Positions 41,516-50,978 of a DNA stretch of 64,000 nucleotides are shown one piece after another. Source of the stretch: CALVGQ01 sp964370435. Its GTDB lineage: Bacteria; Bacillota_I; Bacilli_A; Erysipelotrichales; Erysipelotrichaceae. A program made the position numbers and the translations under genes. Each line of letters starts with the position of its first letter. Positions within the stretch are counted from its first letter, which is position 1. The DNA is taken from assembly GCA_964370435.1 (NCBI GenBank), contig CAYJJG010000007.1:1-64000 (forward strand), written 5' to 3'. The notes under the pieces were generated by a model. It saw nothing but the letters and a program-made list of their open reading frames with translations. It searched no databases and was not told the origin of the DNA.

Positions 41516-42820
41516 TTAATTAATTTTTTCATCAACAATTTCTAATTGTGTTCTAAGAAGCAATGCCGCACTAATTTCTTTGGGAAATAAGCCCATCAAA
41601 ATTAATTGTACACTACTTATATTTTGTTCATCTAATAACTTAACTATAAAACAAATTAGTTGAGCTTGTGATAAATCATTTAATAGCTTTCTAACTTGGC
41701 TTACCCTTAAAAAACGACTATCTAAATTAATATTTTGATATTCATCTTGATGATCTCGATAATAATTGATACATTTTTGCATTGCTTCCTCTTCGATCAT
41801 AACTTCATTAGTATGTCCAAAAAAGATACTATATACAATATCAAGTGCGATAGTAGCGTACTCATTAATAGAAAGCATACTTCTTTCACTATAATTTTTC
41901 AAATAAGAAGTGCATGGTTGATCTTTAAATGGATTCAGTGTCTTTCTTATTTTACCTTTGTTTAATGCAATCTCATAAACTAAAATTTTACGATAATATT
42001 GTTTGATGACTTCTTCATTTAATGTGTCTTTAACAAAGTTTAATGTTACACCATCTAGTTTCTTTAATGCTTGTAACATATCATAAAAGCCCGATTCAAC
42101 ACGAAGATCGATACTACTACGTTCAAAATCTAGAAAAGAACCTAAATCTTCTTTGGCACGGACATAATTAATATTAGGTCTACCTATAAAAACTGGATGA
42201 GTAATTTTATGGTTAAGGTCAATTACTACTAGCTCATCTGCACCCATTTTAAGTGCTAATTCTACTGGGCAATTATCTACATAACCACCATCGACAAAAT
42301 AATTACCTTCTATTTCACAAACAGGAAAAGCAGGAAAACAACTTGCAGTAGCCAATAAATACGATGCATAGTTATCTTTATTAAAATCTTTTTTAGTCAA
42401 CATATGCGCTTGATTATTTGATATGTCATAAGTAACTAAACCAAAATCGATAGTGGACTTCATCAGAAGTTCATAGTCAGCACAGGAATTAATTAAAGAT
42501 TTTAAAGGAGTGATATCCACACTTCCATCGCTAACCATTTGTTTAAAAAAACGATAAACTTCTGCTTTCTTCTCTATAATTTCATCAATATTTTCACTAA
42601 TTGAAACTCCACCAGCAATAACATCTTCCACTGTAATCTTTTCAAAAATAGTAATGATTTTATCACTTTGGTGTTGGGCAACCATAGCACCAACCAAAGC
42701 TCCGATACTTGTTCCTACAACAATATCAAAATCCATGGGATATTGTTTTAGTGCTTTTAATACGCCAATATGATAAGCTCCTTTGGCTCCTCCTCCTGCT
42801 AAAACAAGTGCTTTTTTCAT
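41516..42820 (-). CDS. Patatin-like phospholipase
   Basis: An N-terminal patatin domain (1-280) has the oxyanion loop GGGAKGAYHIG, the nucleophile Ser38 in GTSIG and the catalytic Asp in YFVDGGYVDN. The C-terminal 150 residues form an unassigned helical domain. These enzymes hydrolyse acyl esters of membrane lipids. It is 33 bases upstream of the S1 gene on the same strand. Confidence 0.9.
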   Translation of the reverse strand: MKKALVLAGGGAKGAYHIGVLKALKQYPMDFDIVVGTSIGALVGAMVAQHQSDKIITIFEKITVEDVIAGGVSISENIDEIIEKKAEVYRFFKQMVSDGSVDITPLKSLINSCADYELLMKSTIDFGLVTYDISNNQAHMLTKKDFNKDNYASYLLATASCFPAFPVCEIEGNYFVDGGYVDNCPVELALKMGADELVVIDLNHKITHPVFIGRPNINYVRAKEDLGSFLDFERSSIDLRVESGFYDMLQALKKLDGVTLNFVKDTLNEEVIKQYYRKILVYEIALNKGKIRKTLNPFKDQPCTSYLKNYSERSMLSINEYATIALDIVYSIFFGHTNEVMIEEEAMQKCINYYRDHQDEYQNINLDSRFLRVSQVRKLLNDLSQAQLICFIVKLLDEQNISSVQLILMGLFPKEISAALLLRTQLEIVDEKIN

Positions 42821-42929
42821 GGACTACCTCCTGTAATAATTTTATCATAGTTCTTTCTATTGTAAAAGATATCTACTTTAGTTAAAACTTTATTATTAAC
42901 TATTATTAACTATTATGTTATAGTAATTC

Positions 42930-42959
42930 TTGTTAAAAATAGTAGATATATGCTATACT
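42930..42959 (+). promoter_or_regulatory. Promoter of the PAP2-like/nfu operon
   Basis: TTGTTA (42930-42935), 18 bases, TATACT (42954-42959) with an extended TGC. It is preceded by a short tandem TATTATTAAC repeat (42891-42917). Confidence 0.65.
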
Positions 42960-42987
42960 TTATGGGCGTTAGTAAAGAGGTACAATT

Positions 42988-43458
42988 ATGGATTATTTCC
43001 CACTTATTGCAGCAATAACAGCTAACCTTACAGCACAAATTGTTAAACCGATATTCTATTACCGTATGCATAAAAAATGGGATTTAGAAATTATATTTGA
43101 TAGCGGGGGCTTTCCGAGCTCACATACTGCAACCGTCGTTGCATTAGCTGTTTCTATCGGAATTAGCGAAGGTATTCATACCTCTATTTTTGCTGTAGTT
43201 TTAATATTTGCATTAATCGTTTGTTATGATGCTGCAAATGTGCGTTATTATGCTGGCCAAAATATTAAAATAACTCAACAGTTAATTAAAGATATTCAAT
43301 CTTTAACCCAAACTAAATTAAACGATCCCATCTATTTAACTAAAATAAAAAATGTTCTTGGGCATAAATGGATTGAAATCGTTGGCGGTATCTTTTGGGG
43401 TATTTTTATTACCCTAGTAACCTTTTATTTATATTTAACGATATTGGAGAGACTATGA
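42988..43458 (+). CDS. YuiD-type divergent PAP2 family membrane protein
   Basis: The 156-residue protein (DUF212) has the family pattern NLTAQIVKPIFYYRMHKKWD, GGFPSSHTATVVALAVSIG and YDAANVRYYAGQ, the remnant phosphatase motifs, with three to four membrane helices. It is believed to be a lipid phosphatase relative. The next gene overlaps its stop by 4 bases (ATGA). Confidence 0.92.
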   Translation: MDYFPLIAAITANLTAQIVKPIFYYRMHKKWDLEIIFDSGGFPSSHTATVVALAVSIGISEGIHTSIFAVVLIFALIVCYDAANVRYYAGQNIKITQQLIKDIQSLTQTKLNDPIYLTKIKNVLGHKWIEIVGGIFWGIFITLVTFYLYLTILERL

Positions 43459-43688
43459 AAACTACAGAAGATAAAATCAAAGAAACACTCAATAAGATTC
43501 GCCCCTACATCCAACGAGATGGTGGTGATGTTGAATACGTAGCTTTTGAAAATGGTATTGTATATGTCAGAATGCTTGGAGCTTGTGCTGACTGCTTATC
43601 TCTTGATGATACCTTAAAAGATGGTATTGAAGCAATTCTACTAGATGAAGTTGAAGGCGTAAGTGAAGTTCGCTTAGCTTTATATTAG
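43455..43688 (+). CDS. NifU C-terminal-domain (Nfu) Fe-S scaffold
   Basis: The 77-residue protein has the NFU domain: IRPYIQRDGGDVEYVAF, GIVYVRMLGACADCLSLDDTL with the CxxC cluster site and GIEAILLDEVEGV. The start at 43455 is chosen by the TTGGAGAG ribosome site and conserved N-terminus. It transfers iron-sulfur clusters to client enzymes, relevant to the several Fe-S proteins of the window. Confidence 0.95.
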   Translation: MKTTEDKIKETLNKIRPYIQRDGGDVEYVAFENGIVYVRMLGACADCLSLDDTLKDGIEAILLDEVEGVSEVRLALY

Positions 43689-43714
43689 ACTTGAAATATT
43701 CAAGTCTTTTTTTT
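43687..43714 (+). terminator. Terminator of the nfu operon
   Basis: AGACTTGAA pairs with TTCAAGTCT around the stop codon, followed by eight T; it reaches the convergent yunB stop. Confidence 0.93.
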
Positions 43715-44366
43715 ATACAATTTTTTCAAAGATTACATTCGGTATTTCTCCTTGGGTAATTTGAATCACTAAAGGTATTCTACAATCAATAGGAACTGTA
43801 TTAACTAAAAAAGGTGTAATCACGGTCATCTGCGTAGTGATCACTAAATCAATTTCTACCAAAGTATTGTTTATACCATAAGGAGAAGTTGTAACCTGTA
43901 TTTCACCATGATTAGTATGAAGGACTTTTAATCGTACATCTATCTTGGGTCCAAATTCTGAAAACAGTGCAATGCCTGTAAAATATCCAAAAGGTACTGA
44001 ATAGATAATCCCACGATCATAATATAAAATATGAGTATTAGGATCCATTTCACCATTCGACATTGCTGTAAGCGAGCGCTCGGATGCATCTAACCCTTCA
44101 CTTAAAATAGTATTTAATTTCATAGTATTATAGTTTATACCAATAACTTTTCCATTTTCATCATACGTGTTATAAACTAAATCATTGGTATCTAGTTTTA
44201 ATGACTGGACTGCATGTAAAATAACATTAGTTGCTGCATTACTTGCCTCTACCTTAGCTATGCTCGCAATTTGAGGGCGAATCTGTTCATTAATCGAATA
44301 GATTAAAAAAGTAGGCACAGCGATAAGAAAAACAATGGCTAAAAAAACAATATATTTAATTTTCAT
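43713..44366 (-). CDS. yunB: YunB sporulation protein
   Basis: The 217-residue protein has an N-terminal membrane helix (MKIKYIVFLAIVFLIAVPTF), then the YunB pattern: EASNAATNVILHAV, YDENGKVIGINYNTMKLN, VPFGYFTGIALFSEFGPKI and SPYGINNTLVEIDLVI. It acts in the forespore engulfment or outer-membrane programme in Bacillus, where it is a sigma-E gene. The start lies inside the last codons of the yunC-like gene, with a weak ribosome site, so it is coupled. Confidence 0.9.
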   Translation of the reverse strand: MKIKYIVFLAIVFLIAVPTFLIYSINEQIRPQIASIAKVEASNAATNVILHAVQSLKLDTNDLVYNTYDENGKVIGINYNTMKLNTILSEGLDASERSLTAMSNGEMDPNTHILYYDRGIIYSVPFGYFTGIALFSEFGPKIDVRLKVLHTNHGEIQVTTSPYGINNTLVEIDLVITTQMTVITPFLVNTVPIDCRIPLVIQITQGEIPNVIFEKIV

Positions 44367-44655
44367 TAAACATTTTAAGCAACGCATCCTTCCCTTGCAT
44401 CGACTTTTCAATTCCAATTGCTTGTGCTGAAAGAGAAATATAATCAACAGTATTGCTCATCAATTCTTCCACTGTTTTTCCACTACCAATACATACAAGT
44501 GCGTTTTCATGCTTATGCAGCTCTTCTATACTCCAATATTGATCAAACAAAATTCCTTTAGTACAATAAATCAATTGTGTAGAAATTTTAGGCAAATGAA
44601 TAACCACATGGACAAAACGAATATTATTTATACTCAACTGCTTTACCTCAACCAT
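44356..44655 (-). CDS. yunC: YunC-like DUF1805 protein
   Basis: The 99-residue protein shows HVVIHLPKISTQLIYCTKGILFDQYWS and ALVCIGSGKTVEELMSNTV-type motifs of DUF1805. In Bacillus, yunB and yunC are also neighbours, which supports both assignments. Function unknown. The stop overlaps the yunB start. Confidence 0.85.
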   Translation of the reverse strand: MVEVKQLSINNIRFVHVVIHLPKISTQLIYCTKGILFDQYWSIEELHKHENALVCIGSGKTVEELMSNTVDYISLSAQAIGIEKSMQGKDALLKMFNEN

Positions 44656-44825
44656 AATATCACCTCTCTATAGTATAGTAATAACGAAGTTAATTATGAT
44701 TATTTTAAAAATTGTATTTTTATTAATAAATGCAATTTTTTTACAACTTTAGTACGAAAATAATTAGTAATTTGATTATATATTCAATTTTTTTGTGTGT
44801 TTTTTGTTTATTTTTTTGTATTTGG

Positions 44826-44853
44826 TTGACAAAACCTAATTTTAACATACAAT
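44826..44853 (+). promoter_or_regulatory. Promoter of the glutamine synthetase gene
   Basis: TTGACA (44826-44831), 16 bases, TACAAT (44848-44853), with the start codon 27 bases on. The preceding 150 bases are extremely AT-rich. Confidence 0.7.
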
Positions 44854-44879
44854 AATAATAACTTAAAAAGGAGAAAATT

Positions 44880-46967
44880 ATGAATAAATCAAATCCCTTT
44901 AGTAACTTTGGCTCTTTAGTCTTCAATGAACACCTTATGAAAGAGCGTTTGCCTCACCCTTCTTATATCGCTTGGAAAAAAACGGTATCAAAAGAAAGTA
45001 AATTAGACCGCAATACCGCCGATGACATTGCCCACGCAATGAAACGTTGGGCTTTAGAAAACAACTGTACTCATTTCACTCACTGGTTTCAACCGATGAC
45101 CGGATCGACAGCTGAAAAACATGAATCTTTTATTGAACCCGATAGGGACAATATGCCCTTAGTACGTTTTTCAGGAAAAAGTTTAATCAAAGGTGAACCT
45201 GATGCATCTAGCTTTCCAAGTGGTGGACTTCGCGCAACATTTGAAGCTCGTGGTTATACTTATTGGGACTGCACAAGCCCAGCATTTATTCGTGATAATG
45301 TACTTTGTATTCCTACTGTATTTATCTCTTATACAGGAGAAAGTTTAGATAAAAAATCACCACTTTTAAAATCTTGCGATGCGGTAGATAGTGCAGCCAC
45401 AAAGATTGTAAATATCTTTGGCGATAAAGATGTCAAACATGTATCTCCTATGGTAGGGCTTGAACAAGAGTATTTTTTAATCGATCGAGGTTTTTACGAA
45501 AAAAGACTCGATCTAAAATTATGTCAAAGAACCCTTTTTGGTGCACTACCACCAAAAGCTCAAGAAATGGATGACCACTATTTCGGAAGCATTCCAACAC
45601 GTGTGGCTGCATTTATGAAAGAAGTAAATGAAGAACTTTGGAAACTAGGAATATATGCAAAAGCTGAACACAACGAAGTTGCACCTTGCCAATTTGAACT
45701 AGCACCTGTATTTTCTCACGTAAATATTGCCGTAGATCAAAATCAATTAACTATGGATATTTTAAAGAAAACAGCAGAAAAACATGGTTTCGCATGTCTT
45801 CTTCATGAAAAGCCTTTTAAAGGAATTAATGGTTCAGGAAAGCACAACAATTATTCTCTAGTTAGTGATGATAAACAAAACTTATTTGAACCTGGGGATA
45901 AACCTTCTGAAAATGTACGCTTTTTACTCTTTGTCTGCGCCTTTATTAAAGCGGTTGACACTTACCCTGAATTACTTCGTATTGTTGCATCTGGAGCTGG
46001 AAATGATCATCGTTTAGGAGCAAGCGAGGCACCTCCTGCAATCATCTCTATATATATGGGTGATGTCATCGAAAACATTTTATTAAACCTTGAGGACGGA
46101 GCTTACCAAGGAAATAAAAACGAAAATGACAACAACTTTAATTCTATTGGTGGTTTATCTTATGTGCCAAAAGATAATACGGACCGTAATCGCACATCAC
46201 CAATGGCATTCACCGGAAATAAATTTGAATTTAGAATGGTAGGCTCTTCTTTATCCTCCGCTTCAGCTAATATTGCTTTAAACACTATGCTTGCAGATGT
46301 ATTAAATGATATAGCTTTAGAGTTAGAAGATTTAAAATATAAACAAGATATACGCGAGAAAGCTTTAAAAATTTGCAAACGCATAATTAAAGATCATAAG
46401 CGTATCCTATTCTCAAAAGATGGTTACTCAGATGATTGGAAAGATGAAGCCCAACAACGTGGCTTAGTAAATATTCCATCTTATATCGAAGCAGTTGGAT
46501 ACTACACTAGCGATAAAATCATTAAACTTTATTCAAAAAATAACGTGTTTAATGAAAAAGAGCTTGAAGCTCGCAAAGACATTCTAATTGAACAGTACAA
46601 TAACACCATTAATATCGAAACCAAAACTATGAATACAATGATACACAAGGAAATCATCCCAAATATAATCAAGCATTTGAATTTATTATATAAAGTACCA
46701 TCATCAGTAATATCTACTAGCTATTTTACAGAAATTATCGAACGATTAACTACTACCATTGAAGACTTAAACAAATTAAGTTTCAGTTGTAGTGAATTAA
46801 TCACAGAATTAAACCAGTTAGATGATAAATTAAATTGTGGCTTACGTATTCGCAAAGAAGTAGTTCCATTATTGGATGCCATGCGAACTATTATTGATGA
46901 CTATGAAAACATCGCCCCAAAAGAATGTTACAACATCCCAACCTATTCAGATATGTTATTTAAATAA
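44880..46967 (+). CDS. glnN: Glutamine synthetase type III
   Basis: The 695-residue length (against about 450 for type I) and the sequences WFQPMTGSTAEKHESFI, SSFPSGGLRATFEARGYTYWD, EQEYFLIDRG, KAEHNEVAPCQFELAPV, GSGKHNNYSL and GSSLSSASANIALNTM identify GSIII. It makes glutamine from glutamate, ammonia and ATP as a dodecamer. The ammonia set free by the glycine cleavage operon could be a source. A SigA-type promoter and strong AGGAG support high expression. Confidence 0.97.
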   Translation: MNKSNPFSNFGSLVFNEHLMKERLPHPSYIAWKKTVSKESKLDRNTADDIAHAMKRWALENNCTHFTHWFQPMTGSTAEKHESFIEPDRDNMPLVRFSGKSLIKGEPDASSFPSGGLRATFEARGYTYWDCTSPAFIRDNVLCIPTVFISYTGESLDKKSPLLKSCDAVDSAATKIVNIFGDKDVKHVSPMVGLEQEYFLIDRGFYEKRLDLKLCQRTLFGALPPKAQEMDDHYFGSIPTRVAAFMKEVNEELWKLGIYAKAEHNEVAPCQFELAPVFSHVNIAVDQNQLTMDILKKTAEKHGFACLLHEKPFKGINGSGKHNNYSLVSDDKQNLFEPGDKPSENVRFLLFVCAFIKAVDTYPELLRIVASGAGNDHRLGASEAPPAIISIYMGDVIENILLNLEDGAYQGNKNENDNNFNSIGGLSYVPKDNTDRNRTSPMAFTGNKFEFRMVGSSLSSASANIALNTMLADVLNDIALELEDLKYKQDIREKALKICKRIIKDHKRILFSKDGYSDDWKDEAQQRGLVNIPSYIEAVGYYTSDKIIKLYSKNNVFNEKELEARKDILIEQYNNTINIETKTMNTMIHKEIIPNIIKHLNLLYKVPSSVISTSYFTEIIERLTTTIEDLNKLSFSCSELITELNQLDDKLNCGLRIRKEVVPLLDAMRTIIDDYENIAPKECYNIPTYSDMLFK

Positions 46968-46999
46968 AATACAAAAAAATAGATTTATTTATGTAAAAA

Positions 47000-47054
47000 T
47001 AAAAGGCAACCTTGTAAAGAAGAACACTTGTTTCTTCCTGCAAAGCTGCCTTTT
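47000..47054. terminator. Bidirectional hairpin between glnN and the AI-2E-type gene
   Basis: AAAAGGCAACCTTG faces CAAAGCTGCCTTTT with two mismatches, and AAGAA...TTTCTT pairs inside. A-run and T-run on either side suit both converging transcripts. Confidence 0.75.
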
Positions 47055-47079
47055 GTCTATTATTTATTAACTGTATATT

Positions 47080-48219
47080 TTAATCAACAGTTATTTTCTT
47101 TTGTTGCAATCTCTTTTTGATATCCTTTTTAACTAAGATATAAATTATAGAGAAGACCGGCACCCCTAAAAACATCCCGACAATTCCAAATAGCGATCCA
47201 CCAACAATAATCGCAAACATCACCCATAGTGCAGGAAGCCCCATAGAATTACCTAAAATTTTAGGACCCAAGATATTACCATCAAATTGTTGTAAAGCTA
47301 AAATCCATATTGCAAAAATCAATGATTCTTGAGGACTTGTAATCAATAATATAATTAGTCCAGGTATTGCTCCTATAAAAGGACCAAAGAAAGGAATCAT
47401 ATTAGTTACACCGACAATAAAACTGATTAATAATGCAAAATCAATTCTTAAAAGTGTCATCCCAATATAACACAATATACCAATAATTAATGAATCAATG
47501 GATTTACCAACCACAAACATTCTAAACATTGTACTAGAAGTTGCTGCTAACTCTTGTAGCCAATCAGCATGCTTTTTATTGAATACAGCATAAACAAGTT
47601 GTTTAACATTACGGTAAAAACGCTCTTTATCTAGCATAATATATACTGCAACAATCAGGGCAATAAAGAAATTAACAAAATTCGTCATGAAATTTAAAGA
47701 GTAATCTAATACTACTGGCACTTGTTCAGTAAAGATATTTACTGCATTTTCAATATTTTCAGTGATGTAGTCATTAGCCCAATTGTAAATATCATTGATA
47801 ACCTCTACTTCACTTAATAGTTCCGAAAAATAAACACTACTTTCAGCAATTGATACTGCATAATTATCAATAAAAATACGAATACTATTTATTACTTGTG
47901 AGCCAACTAATACTACAAAACTTAAACACACAACAATAAAAATAAATACTGTTAATGTTACCGATAGCTTACGTTTTGTTCCATTAGACAAGGATAATTT
48001 CTTAAATAAACCATATTCAATCTTATTGCATAACACCCCTAGTAAGAAGGATAATGCGAACCCTAATATAAAAGGTGTTATGACTTTAATAAGTCCATCA
48101 ATGAAATCATAAATAGGATCAATATTGTATATCAATAAATAAAAGGCAACAATAATAATGCCACTTATGGAAAACGTTAATATCTTTTCTTGCATTTCTT
48201 GCGTAATTTTTGATCTCAT
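47080..48219 (-). CDS. AI-2E family transporter (YtvI/TqsA-like)
   Basis: The 379-residue protein has seven to eight membrane helices and the C-terminal family signature FGPFIGAIPGLIILLI, LQQFDGNILGPKILGNSMGLPALWV and GMFLGVPVFSIIYILVK. Members export small molecules or act in cation/proton exchange; the substrate cannot be told. It is flanked by promoters on the far side and a terminator on the near side, so it is monocistronic. Confidence 0.92.
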   Translation of the reverse strand: MRSKITQEMQEKILTFSISGIIIVAFYLLIYNIDPIYDFIDGLIKVITPFILGFALSFLLGVLCNKIEYGLFKKLSLSNGTKRKLSVTLTVFIFIVVCLSFVVLVGSQVINSIRIFIDNYAVSIAESSVYFSELLSEVEVINDIYNWANDYITENIENAVNIFTEQVPVVLDYSLNFMTNFVNFFIALIVAVYIMLDKERFYRNVKQLVYAVFNKKHADWLQELAATSSTMFRMFVVGKSIDSLIIGILCYIGMTLLRIDFALLISFIVGVTNMIPFFGPFIGAIPGLIILLITSPQESLIFAIWILALQQFDGNILGPKILGNSMGLPALWVMFAIIVGGSLFGIVGMFLGVPVFSIIYILVKKDIKKRLQQKKITVD

Positions 48220-48343
48220 TTTATCACCGTTTCTTTCTATATCATTTTAACATGAACCCCTTAACAATATCTATTAATTTAACAAAAAACATGATAAACT
48301 ATTATTTATAAAAATTTAAGAAAATCTTTAGAAGGAGTATACT

Positions 48344-48829
48344 ATGTTATATCTATTAATAGGGTCAGCACTAGGATCATTACTATTATTTTCATTTTTA
48401 AAAGAGTATCAAAGAATGCTTAAAGAAACAAAGAAAATATTACTTACTAGAAAAGATTATCAACTAAACAATCATGCATTAGGTGTTCAGATAGTTAGTG
48501 TTATTGGTATTTTATTAGGAATTATCACTGCCTTTATCGGAGAGCTTACGGCTGATCAAGTTAGCGCTGCTTTAGGCATTGCATTAACACTAATTTTTGT
48601 AGGACAATTTTTTCTTCTTGGTTATCGAAATCGTTATTGGTCAAATGAAGATAGTATTGTTACAAGTGGTAAACTAATTAAATTCAAATCCGTTAAACAG
48701 ATTAAAAAATTCAGATCACTAGCTGCTTCTAACTATTCTATTATTACCTTTAGCGGTCAAGATATTATGGTTTCTAAAAAAACAGCATTGTTTCTTAGTG
48801 ACAAGACAAAGAAAAGTATTAGTAAATAA
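48344..48829 (+). CDS. Membrane protein of unknown function
   Basis: The 161-residue protein has three hydrophobic segments (about 1-20, 47-66 and 72-93) and a basic C-terminal region (SGKLIKFKSVKQIKKFRSL) that looks like a small cytoplasmic PH-like or DUF5673-like beta domain. AGAAGGAG precedes the ATG. I do not recognise its family. It is followed by an attenuated terminator-like hairpin and the nuclease gene. Confidence 0.65.
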   Translation: MLYLLIGSALGSLLLFSFLKEYQRMLKETKKILLTRKDYQLNNHALGVQIVSVIGILLGIITAFIGELTADQVSAALGIALTLIFVGQFFLLGYRNRYWSNEDSIVTSGKLIKFKSVKQIKKFRSLAASNYSIITFSGQDIMVSKKTALFLSDKTKKSISK

Positions 48830-48848
48830 ACTAATGCTTTTGTTTTAA
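48812..48848 (+). terminator. Terminator-like hairpin straddling the stop codon
   Basis: AAAAGTATTAGT (48812-48823) pairs with ACTAATGCTTTT (48830-48841), followed by GTTTT. The next gene starts 21 bases on, so read-through is probable. Confidence 0.6.
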
Positions 48849-48861
48849 ATGAGGTGAGTTT

Positions 48862-49629
48862 ATGAAAGTAATGTCTTTTAATTTAAAAAATGATACACAA
48901 TTCACAACACATAAAATGCGTTGGGAAAACAGAAAAAATCATGTATTAAATATTATCCATACTTATAAACCCGATGTTATTGGTGTCCAAGAATTAACAC
49001 CCTCTATAAAGATACAACTTCAAGAGCTTCTTCCTGAATATAACTTCTCAGGAAAAGGCAGATATAATTCTTTAACACGCTTTAATGAACAAACAGATAT
49101 TGCCTATCGCAGAGATAAATATCGTCCTATAGAAGAGTCCACTTTTTGGCTCTCTAAAACACCTGAACTTCCTGGAAGTCGATTATGGTCTAGTATATTC
49201 CCAAGAATATGCACTTATGTTAAATTACAAGATATTAAGACTGATAAAAGCTTTGTAGTATTCAATACCCACTTAGACCACTTACTTCCTTACACCCGCA
49301 GAAAAGAACTGACAATATTAGCAGATATCCTTAAACAAACAAAGGAACCTTTAATCTTAATGGGCGATTTTAATACCAATTTAAATAGTGCAGCCTTTAA
49401 GAGTTTCTTTGAAAAAATTAATTTTTTAAACGATACCTATAGTCAAGTTCAACATTTAGGACACAACACCATTCATGCCGGTTTTGGATTTATAAGACAA
49501 AAAACTAGACCTATTGACTATATCTTTACCAGTACATCTTTTAAAGTAAAAACCTGCATCATTATCACTACCGATTTCAATGGTGCCTATCCCTCAGATC
49601 ATTATCCAATATATTGTGAATTAGAATAG
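48862..49629 (+). CDS. Endonuclease/exonuclease/phosphatase-family enzyme
   Basis: The 255-residue protein has the EEP fold motifs: MSFNLKND, DVIGVQELT, FNTHLDH, LMGDFNTNL with the metal and catalytic residues, and SDHYPIYCEL. The family includes nucleases, phosphatases and sphingomyelinases; without a signal peptide it is intracellular. It is 9 bases before the chromate transporter pair. Confidence 0.92.
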   Translation: MKVMSFNLKNDTQFTTHKMRWENRKNHVLNIIHTYKPDVIGVQELTPSIKIQLQELLPEYNFSGKGRYNSLTRFNEQTDIAYRRDKYRPIEESTFWLSKTPELPGSRLWSSIFPRICTYVKLQDIKTDKSFVVFNTHLDHLLPYTRRKELTILADILKQTKEPLILMGDFNTNLNSAAFKSFFEKINFLNDTYSQVQHLGHNTIHAGFGFIRQKTRPIDYIFTSTSFKVKTCIIITTDFNGAYPSDHYPIYCELE

Positions 49630-49638
49630 GAGAATTTA

Positions 49639-50181
49639 ATGAATACATATCTTAATTTATTTAGTACTTTCTTTAAAATGGGTGCAGTAACCTTTGGTGG
49701 TGGTTATGCCATGCTTCCTATACTTGAAAAAGAAGTTGTCGAAAGACATCAGTGGGTTTCAAAAGAAGATTTAATGGATTATTATGCTGTTGCTCAGTGT
49801 ACCCCTGGAATTATTGCCATCAATGTCGCTACCTTTGTAGGCTATAATGAAAAAGGCCTTATAGGAAGCATCTTTTCTACAGCCGGTATTGTAGCACCAT
49901 CACTTATCATCATAACCATTATTGCTGCATTTATTACTAACTTCACTGAATTAAGCATCGTAGTACATGCATTAAATGGATTAAGAGTTGGTATCAGCGC
50001 AATAGTGCTTCACTCGATTTATAAACTTGCCAAAAATAGTATCAAAGATTTATTTTCCATTACACTATTTTTAATCACCTTTATGGTTTCCCTTTTATTT
50101 GATGTCTCTGTTATTATTCTTACTATAATGGCTATTGTTGTGGGTATCATAAAAATGAAAGTAGGTAGCAGCCATGAATAA
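49639..50181 (+). CDS. Chromate transporter-family protein, N-half
   Basis: The 180-residue short CHR protein has GAVTFGGGYAMLPILEKEVVE and QWVSKEDLMDYYAVAQCTPG, with five to six membrane helices. Short CHR proteins form heterodimers with the next-encoded homologue. Chromate export is family knowledge; sulfate or another anion may be the natural substrate. Confidence 0.92.
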   Translation: MNTYLNLFSTFFKMGAVTFGGGYAMLPILEKEVVERHQWVSKEDLMDYYAVAQCTPGIIAINVATFVGYNEKGLIGSIFSTAGIVAPSLIIITIIAAFITNFTELSIVVHALNGLRVGISAIVLHSIYKLAKNSIKDLFSITLFLITFMVSLLFDVSVIILTIMAIVVGIIKMKVGSSHE

Positions 50182-50740
50182 TTTACTTCTTTTATTTTTT
50201 GAATTCTTTAAAACAGGTTTATTCGCTCTTGGAGGTGGCTTAGCTACCATTCCATTCTTGAGTCAAATGGGCGAACATTATGGTTGGTTTAGTGCCCAAA
50301 CCCTAGCTGATATGATTGCCATATCAGAAAGTACACCTGGAGCTATCGGAGTTAATATGGCAACCTATACTGGATATCACTTAGAGGGTATCTTAGGAGC
50401 TTTTGTGGCTACACTTGGTCTAGTTACCCCTAGTGTAATTATCATCAATATCATCGCACGATTTTTAAAGCGATTTAAAGAAAGCAGCTATGTACGTGCT
50501 GCATTTGATGGAATTCGACCTACAGTTTTAGCACTAATACTAGTAGCTGTATTAGGCATTCTTACTTCGTCAGTAATATTTGTAGACAAAGCTATTATAA
50601 GTGGTAATATCTTAGATATGTTTAATATAAAAACAAGCATATTATTTACCCTTGTTTTAGTTGGTGTGTTTAAATTCAAACTGCATCCCATCTTTTGGAT
50701 TACATTTTCTGCCTTTGTTGGAATACTATTTCAATTCTAA
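50174..50740 (+). CDS. Chromate transporter-family protein, C-half
   Basis: The 188-residue homologue (GLFALGGGLATIPFLSQMGE, WFSAQTLADMIAISESTPG) overlaps the first gene by 8 bases, as usual for paired short CHR genes. The two should assemble into one transporter. Confidence 0.92.
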   Translation: MNNLLLLFFEFFKTGLFALGGGLATIPFLSQMGEHYGWFSAQTLADMIAISESTPGAIGVNMATYTGYHLEGILGAFVATLGLVTPSVIIINIIARFLKRFKESSYVRAAFDGIRPTVLALILVAVLGILTSSVIFVDKAIISGNILDMFNIKTSILFTLVLVGVFKFKLHPIFWITFSAFVGILFQF

Positions 50741-50761
50741 AGTTTTTATAACATACTTTAG

Positions 50762-50796
50762 GCACTTATCAATTTTTATGTTGATAAGTGCTTTTT
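50762..50796 (+). terminator. Terminator of the chromate transporter operon
   Basis: GCACTTATCAA pairs perfectly with TTGATAAGTGC around an 8-base loop, then five T. Confidence 0.92.
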
Positions 50797-50939
50797 ACTA
50801 TCCTTATGCAAGTATCTTTTGGGACATAATAAAACAGCTTATATCTTTTGAAATAATTAAAATTTTTAAAGTGCGTTTAAGGTTAAGTTTATATAATATG
50901 TTCGTATAATACAAAATAGGCAATTTGTTTTGTATAGAC

Positions 50940-50958
50940 TGACAAGAAATATTTGTCA
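50940..50958 (+). promoter_or_regulatory. Inverted repeat before the glycosyltransferase fusion gene
   Basis: TGACAA (50940-50945) and TTGTCA (50953-50958) with a 7-base spacer lie 20 bases upstream of the GTG start, downstream of two possible TATAAT boxes (50890s and 50905-50912). It may be an operator or leader hairpin. Confidence 0.4.
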
Positions 50959-50978
50959 ATGAACTTAAGGAGGTTTAT

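Noticed and set aside
42891..42917. TATTATTAAC tandem copies as an origin-like or regulatory iteron
   Set aside because: Only two to three short AT-rich units next to a promoter; expected by chance at this composition.
44741..44926. 61-codon minus-strand frame before glnN
   Set aside because: Lys/Ile/Tyr-rich low-complexity translation of AT-rich promoter DNA, overlapping the glnN start.
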